Shown one piece after another: positions 60,368 to 64,000 of a stretch of DNA of 64,000 nt. Where the stretch lies: contig NC_050471.1 in the NCBI RefSeq assembly GCF_013373865.1, positions 19,587,047 to 19,651,046 on the forward strand, read 5' to 3'. The stretch comes from Monomorium pharaonis. Lineage: Eukaryota > Arthropoda > Insecta > Hymenoptera > Formicidae. The translations under genes and the position numbers were made by a program. How positions within the stretch are numbered: the stretch's first letter is position 1; the number at the start of each line of letters is the position of its first letter. The notes below the pieces were generated by a model. That model ran no database searches. It was given only the letters and a program-made list of their open reading frames with translations, and was not told where the DNA came from.

Positions 60368-60429
60368 GGATTGCAATGAATTTGCATTATTATCACCATG
60401 TATATAATTAAATACCTAACTTAATGAAT

Positions 60430-60700
60430 TATAATTTATTTGGTCTAGTCAAACTTGAACTGATACGGACTTCCAAATCGTTGATCGTTGAAATGATCTC
60501 ACTGATCTCTCGTTTGATCTGCGCTTCGGCTATAGTGATAGTCATAGTCATATCTGCCATCGGTGCAGCGAGCGACTCGAGATGTATGAGTGCATTTAAA
60601 TTCTGAGTCTCCATCGTTCGGAAAATGCGGATCATGTCGAATGGATCCTCAAAGTATAGCTCGCTCGGGTCGGTATCAACGACGTCCTGCTCGAATAGTT
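60430..60700 (-). CDS. CFAP100: exon of a CFAP100-like ciliary protein
   Basis: Acceptor TTTGTTTTAG precedes the exon. With one base from the previous exon it reads ELFEQDVVDTDPSELYFEDP, FDMIRIFRTMETQNLNALIH and a coiled coil with EAQIKREISEIISTINDLEV. The FxDP...IFxxMExQNLxALI pattern matches the segment after the DUF4200 domain of CFAP100/CCDC37. The frame meets TAA at 60430 after RPNKL. The real donor probably lies a little earlier, or in an unplaced small exon; I could not fix it, because the obvious GT sites are in the wrong phase for the exon at 38054. Confidence 0.7.
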
Positions 60701-60779
60701 CTAAAACAAACGGTTATTCGCAAATTAAGAAAAATTTTACAAAGTATTAAGTGGCAAGTGTCGTGTCCTTATATTTTAC

Positions 60780-61152
60780 CTATTAAGTTTTCCAAGGATG
60801 TGCTCTCATTTAATGTTCTATATCTACTAAATAAATCTGTCGATGGAGTGTCGACAAGAATGGTACTCCTTGGTGACTCGGACCGTTGGGGCCAGTCGTA
60901 CTTGACCTTCCAAGCAACAGGTGATATTCGATAAAGGAACATTTGGCACATTTTTACCAGTCTCCAGTTTTCCTCCCAGACATAAACATCTAATCTGCTT
61001 TGACCAAATTGTTTCGCGAGCTCATTCTTTTGTGCGTTAATTTCTTCAGTTAATTTGTTTTCCCATTCTGCTTTTTCCAGCATAAGCATACTTTTTTCAT
61101 GAGTTTTTGATAGAAATTCATCAAAGCCATTTATATATCTCTGGCAATGAAC
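60780..61152 (-). CDS. CFAP100: exon of a CFAP100-like ciliary protein, DUF4200 part
   Basis: The minus-strand exon reads INGFDEFLSKTHEKSMLMLE, KAEWENKLTEEINAQKNELA and CQMFLYRISPVAW, the second half of a DUF4200 coiled coil (FxxFL at the start, FLYxxSPxxW at the end) found in CFAP100 and CFAP73. The tail, SRYRTLNESTSLENLI, leads to a donor (G|GTAAAA, 60776-60779) in phase 1, which fits the next exon. The start is either after GCAAAAG (61152) or after TTGCCAG (61140). The first exons were not found upstream; the virus-like block may occupy the preceding intron. CFAP100 is favoured over CFAP73 by the following exons. Confidence 0.72.
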
Positions 61153-61159
61153 CTTTTGC

Positions 61160-62420
61160 AAAACAAGTAAAATAAATAAATTTATGTAAAAATATGTAAT
61201 ATTTACTTAAATGATTAATCATATCGAATAATGCACTTTTTACGCATATATAAACTATTTTAACTAAACTGATTATTTTTTATTGCTATTACTAATACGA
61301 AAAAAATTTGTAAGAAAGCTGTCACTATAAGAAGAGATTTTAATGTTATTAGATATCAAAGAAAATTGACACGTAATTGTCTTGCTAAGAGACCATAAAA
61401 GTTGTAGACTTATTTGTTAACAGATAGTGTGGTCTGATTGCAGATCATTACCCAGATAGGAATGCATGCAGAAAAATTTTAGCATTTTAATTTCTAAATG
61501 TAATGTAGGATATTTATGTCATAATTGTAAATCTAATTCTTAAAATAATTAATTCTAAATTTATGTAACATGTAGCAATCTTTAAAAAATCGATGCTTAA
61601 AATAAATTTCTGCACAATTGTAGTATTTGTGTGTATCATCTCTGTACAATTATTGCTGATTACATTTCAAAAATTAATTTTGTAATTATTTACTAAAAAC
61701 CATTACAGTATCAAATTGTAGAATTATTAGTCAAATATTCTCAAATAAAAATTTTACAAAGAAACATGTATACTATTTCAATATTATTTATAAATAAAGT
61801 GACAAATTGTGTTTACAATTATTACAATTATTACATCATCTGCAGAAAGCGATTATTCGCCTATTTCTCGAAATCGCCTGAATTTACCTAATATCCGTGT
61901 GGAAATTTGACCGTGATAAACTAGTTTGGGTCTAGCGCTTAGCCAGTTTTTCCAGTTTATTTTTCTTAGTCAAGCGCTATAAAGGATTTAGTTCGCGTAT
62001 ATTTGCTAGGCACATTTTGTTTAGTAATTGTCAACGTTAACTTGCAAGAAACATATAGAATATTTTAATTAGTACCTGCCTAGAGTCCAGGTAAATTTTC
62101 GTAAATTTTATTATAGTTCTATATATCGATCGTCACTAAAGTTAGCGCCACTGAAGTTCTATTTCCTTGACCTTGATAACAAAGCTTAATATTGTCTAAG
62201 TATTATAACTTATCATAATATATACTATTGAAAGATGCCGATATATAATAATTAATATTTTTTTAGTTGCATTACGATATTACTTTGTAATTAAAGATTT
62301 TAAATTAATTAATAAAAATTACGGTCTATTTAATGTGACGAAAAGCGTGAATTAACAATTAAATACCATTCATAAAATGGATACGTTAGACCGATTTTTG
62401 TTCGCTGCATCACTGCACAA
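61160..62420. other. AT-rich, nothing recognised
   Basis: No frame or repeat end that I can support. It would be intron of the CFAP100-like gene or intergenic. Confidence 0.5.
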
Positions 62421-62422
62421 AT

Positions 62423-62668
62423 TCAGGCAATAAAACTCCTAGTTCTGATGTGTGGAACCATTCCATCCTTCCATGATAATCCGTGATGATTCTTATTCAA
62501 CCACATCGCCTGATGTCTCTCCGCCTTGGTGAGACTATATCATAGTGTGAAGCATTCAGAAACATAGTTGATGAGTTCCAATCCATCCTTGAGAGAAGTA
62601 ATTTCCTTCACAACATAACTTCTTCCAACGATGAAATCTTGCAGGTCTACGAACTTTGGTACAGACAT
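62423..62668 (-). pseudogene. multi-copy arthropod hypothetical (FVDLQ...HHGL type)
   Basis: ATG at 62668 opens a reading with FVDLQDFIVG, then after an in-frame TGA, MWLNKNHHGLSWKDGMVP, ending at a stop at 62423. Proteins with FVDLQ near the start and WLxxxHHGLxW later are a repeated, uncharacterised family of arthropod genomes, by recollection. It lies downstream of, and on the same strand as, the capsid-like gene, so both may belong to one decayed element. Function is not established. Confidence 0.5.
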
Positions 62669-62796
62669 GACTATTGTTTTTTGAGAAGACTACGATTGAC
62701 TTCGATGCGTCGTAGAGTTATATATCGTCTCATTTCTACCCTCTCTCCTTTAATGTATAGCAAGACAACAGTGTTAGGTGATTTTGCGCACGTTTG

Positions 62797-63908
62797 TTAA
62801 CGTTGTTTGTTAATGTTGTACTGAACCACGCGATCGTGTATAATTAGGCAGTATGCGATGGTATTCGTCGGCACATTCTCTTTGAATTCAAATTCTATGC
62901 GCACGTCCACGGTTGCGCTCTTGACCGATTCGTTCTGCCGAGAGTAATCGATGATCACGAACAAACCATTAAGTAGAAAAGTCGAAATGGTGAGACTTAC
63001 TCTCGAGATACTCGTGTTCATAATAGCCCTTGCAGAACATGTTATACAAAATCGCCCATTTTTATCGAAATCAAAGTTCATATCGTCGTACGGATAACAT
63101 TCCGAGTTCAAATACAGCTTCACTTTGTCAATTTGCAATGATCGAATCGGCCTGGGTCATCGGACATAACGTTCTTTCGACCTGTCTGCAGAGCAAAAAT
63201 GACCTATCGCGGTTTCTCTATATCGCGGAACTGAGTAGTGGTCTTGATAGCCCACGAATGCTTAGTTGTTTGCTGCAATAGCGGAAACTCGTACAGATCC
63301 CATGAGCGAAAAGCCATGCTCAGGTAACGTCCGCTTTTCAAAGTACGTAGCATCGACAACTTATGTATCTCGTTCAGCAGAACGTGAGGCATGCGCCATT
63401 ATATCTTGAATATATCAATTACGGGTTCCAACTCTGAACTTTCCATCAGACTATTGTTATCGTTACGCGCGCGTATTAAAATCAGCTCGTGACGAGCATT
63501 GATCATCACGTTGATCACCACGCGTCTGTAATCCTCGCAGAACTCCAACATGTTAAGCAGTGCTATGTTGTTGGGTTTACCAAAATGTATTCTGTAGGCG
63601 CATTTGATCTCGCATCTCATTGTATTGTAATTAGCATGAAGCGTTATCGGATACTCATCGTCGTTGTCTCCACGCGTGACGTCATCGATTTTTTCACCGG
63701 AACGGATTCCGTCGTGTTGCGGACGTTTTCGCGAAATTGCCCATTTCAAAAACTTGTTTATAGCTCGCAGTTCGTACGGTCCCTCGGGAATCATAATCTC
63801 CGTGTTGTCTTCGTCCAAGTAAAACGTATTGTTCGAAGCATTCACATTTGGTATCGTGTTATAAATTTCAAAAATCGCTAGACCAAGCTCGTAGTCATCG
63901 TCGCTCAA
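62797..63908 (-). pseudogene. virus-like/Polinton-like repeat protein, possibly capsid-like
   Basis: Three open pieces follow each other on the minus strand: 63908-63399 (YNTIPNVNASNNTFYLDED, IPEGPYELRAINKFL and an FGKPNNI box), 63392-63204 (RYLSMAFRSWDLYEFPLLQ) and 63138-62797 (KLYLNSECYPYDDMNFDFD, then a beta-rich end with VDVRIEFEF and AYCLIIHDR). Frameshifts separate them and a stop follows the first. I recall this family as multi-copy hypothetical proteins in ants, and the beta-rich, glycine-poor pattern suggests a jelly-roll virion protein of a Polinton or integrated DNA virus. That last step is inference. A second fragment lies at 46229-46515. Confidence 0.55.
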
Positions 63909-64000
63909 ATCTATAGCCGGAGAATAGTGCCGCGAGAACTAACTTCTTGCTGCTTAGCGTAAATGTCAGTGATATGGTGAAATACTGAGTCTTTGCGGTA
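63909..64000. other. window edge, unassigned
   Basis: Too short to interpret. The capsid-like element may continue past the window. Confidence 0.4.

Overview
The window looks like a repeat-dominated stretch of an insect nuclear genome, most probably an ant or another hymenopteran. The organism is inferred, not proven. The grounds are the mixture of a mauritiana-type mariner, pogo, hAT, Kolobok-like and Helitron DNA elements, several LINEs, Ty3/gypsy pieces and a short CCTAA run. There is no operon structure, no bacterial gene and no CRISPR array. A 924-base run of N lies in a GA microsatellite at 7985-8908.

Only one probable host gene is visible. It is a minus-strand gene resembling CFAP100/CCDC37 (a ciliary DUF4200 coiled-coil protein). 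Two adjacent exons lie at 61152-60780 and 60700-60430, and a third at 38054-37731. The roughly 22 kb between them would be an intron full of transposons. A degraded MADF/SANT-like gene of the kind carried by PIF/Harbinger elements lies at 14726-17930 on the plus strand. Its splice sites survive, but it carries a frameshift and a solo LTR in one intron.

Layout. 1-3.5 kb: purine-rich block, paired 15-bp minisatellite arrays, and a LINE interrupted by a complete mariner. 3.5-5 kb: dead hAT. 5-7.1 kb: GC-rich unassigned. 7.1-11.4 kb: minisatellite, LINE pieces, gap. 11.4-20 kb: foldback elements and MITEs, the SANT-like pseudogene with its solo LTR, a minisatellite. 20.7-23.8 kb: minisatellite and a LINE. 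25.3-31.7 kb: a pogo/Tigger-like element with target duplication, hosting a purine-rich LINE. 32.4-37 kb: gypsy pol, a long-TIR foldback element, a mariner stub, a Kolobok-like element. 38-43.2 kb: a MITE abutting a 4.07 kb DNA element that carries an orphan arthropod protein and has been hit by at least three later insertions. 43.2-51.9 kb: tandem arrays, MITEs, a foldback element, a fragment of a capsid-like repeat protein. 51.9-56.2 kb: two inverted minisatellite arrays around a tandem Helitron. 58.1-60 kb: a second solo LTR of the same family. 60.4-64 kb: host exons and a decayed virus-like or Polinton-like block.

The strongest candidate for something undescribed is the dispersed 15-bp minisatellite family. 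Seven loci share end blocks, and some share a GC hairpin and a microsatellite, so they behave like copies of a modular repeat rather than independent satellites. Next is the 4.07 kb element at 39141-43205, which has clear terminal inverted repeats, a subterminal repeat array and a protein I cannot place in a named superfamily. Coordinates of exons and element ends were read by eye; all family names come from recognition, not from a search.
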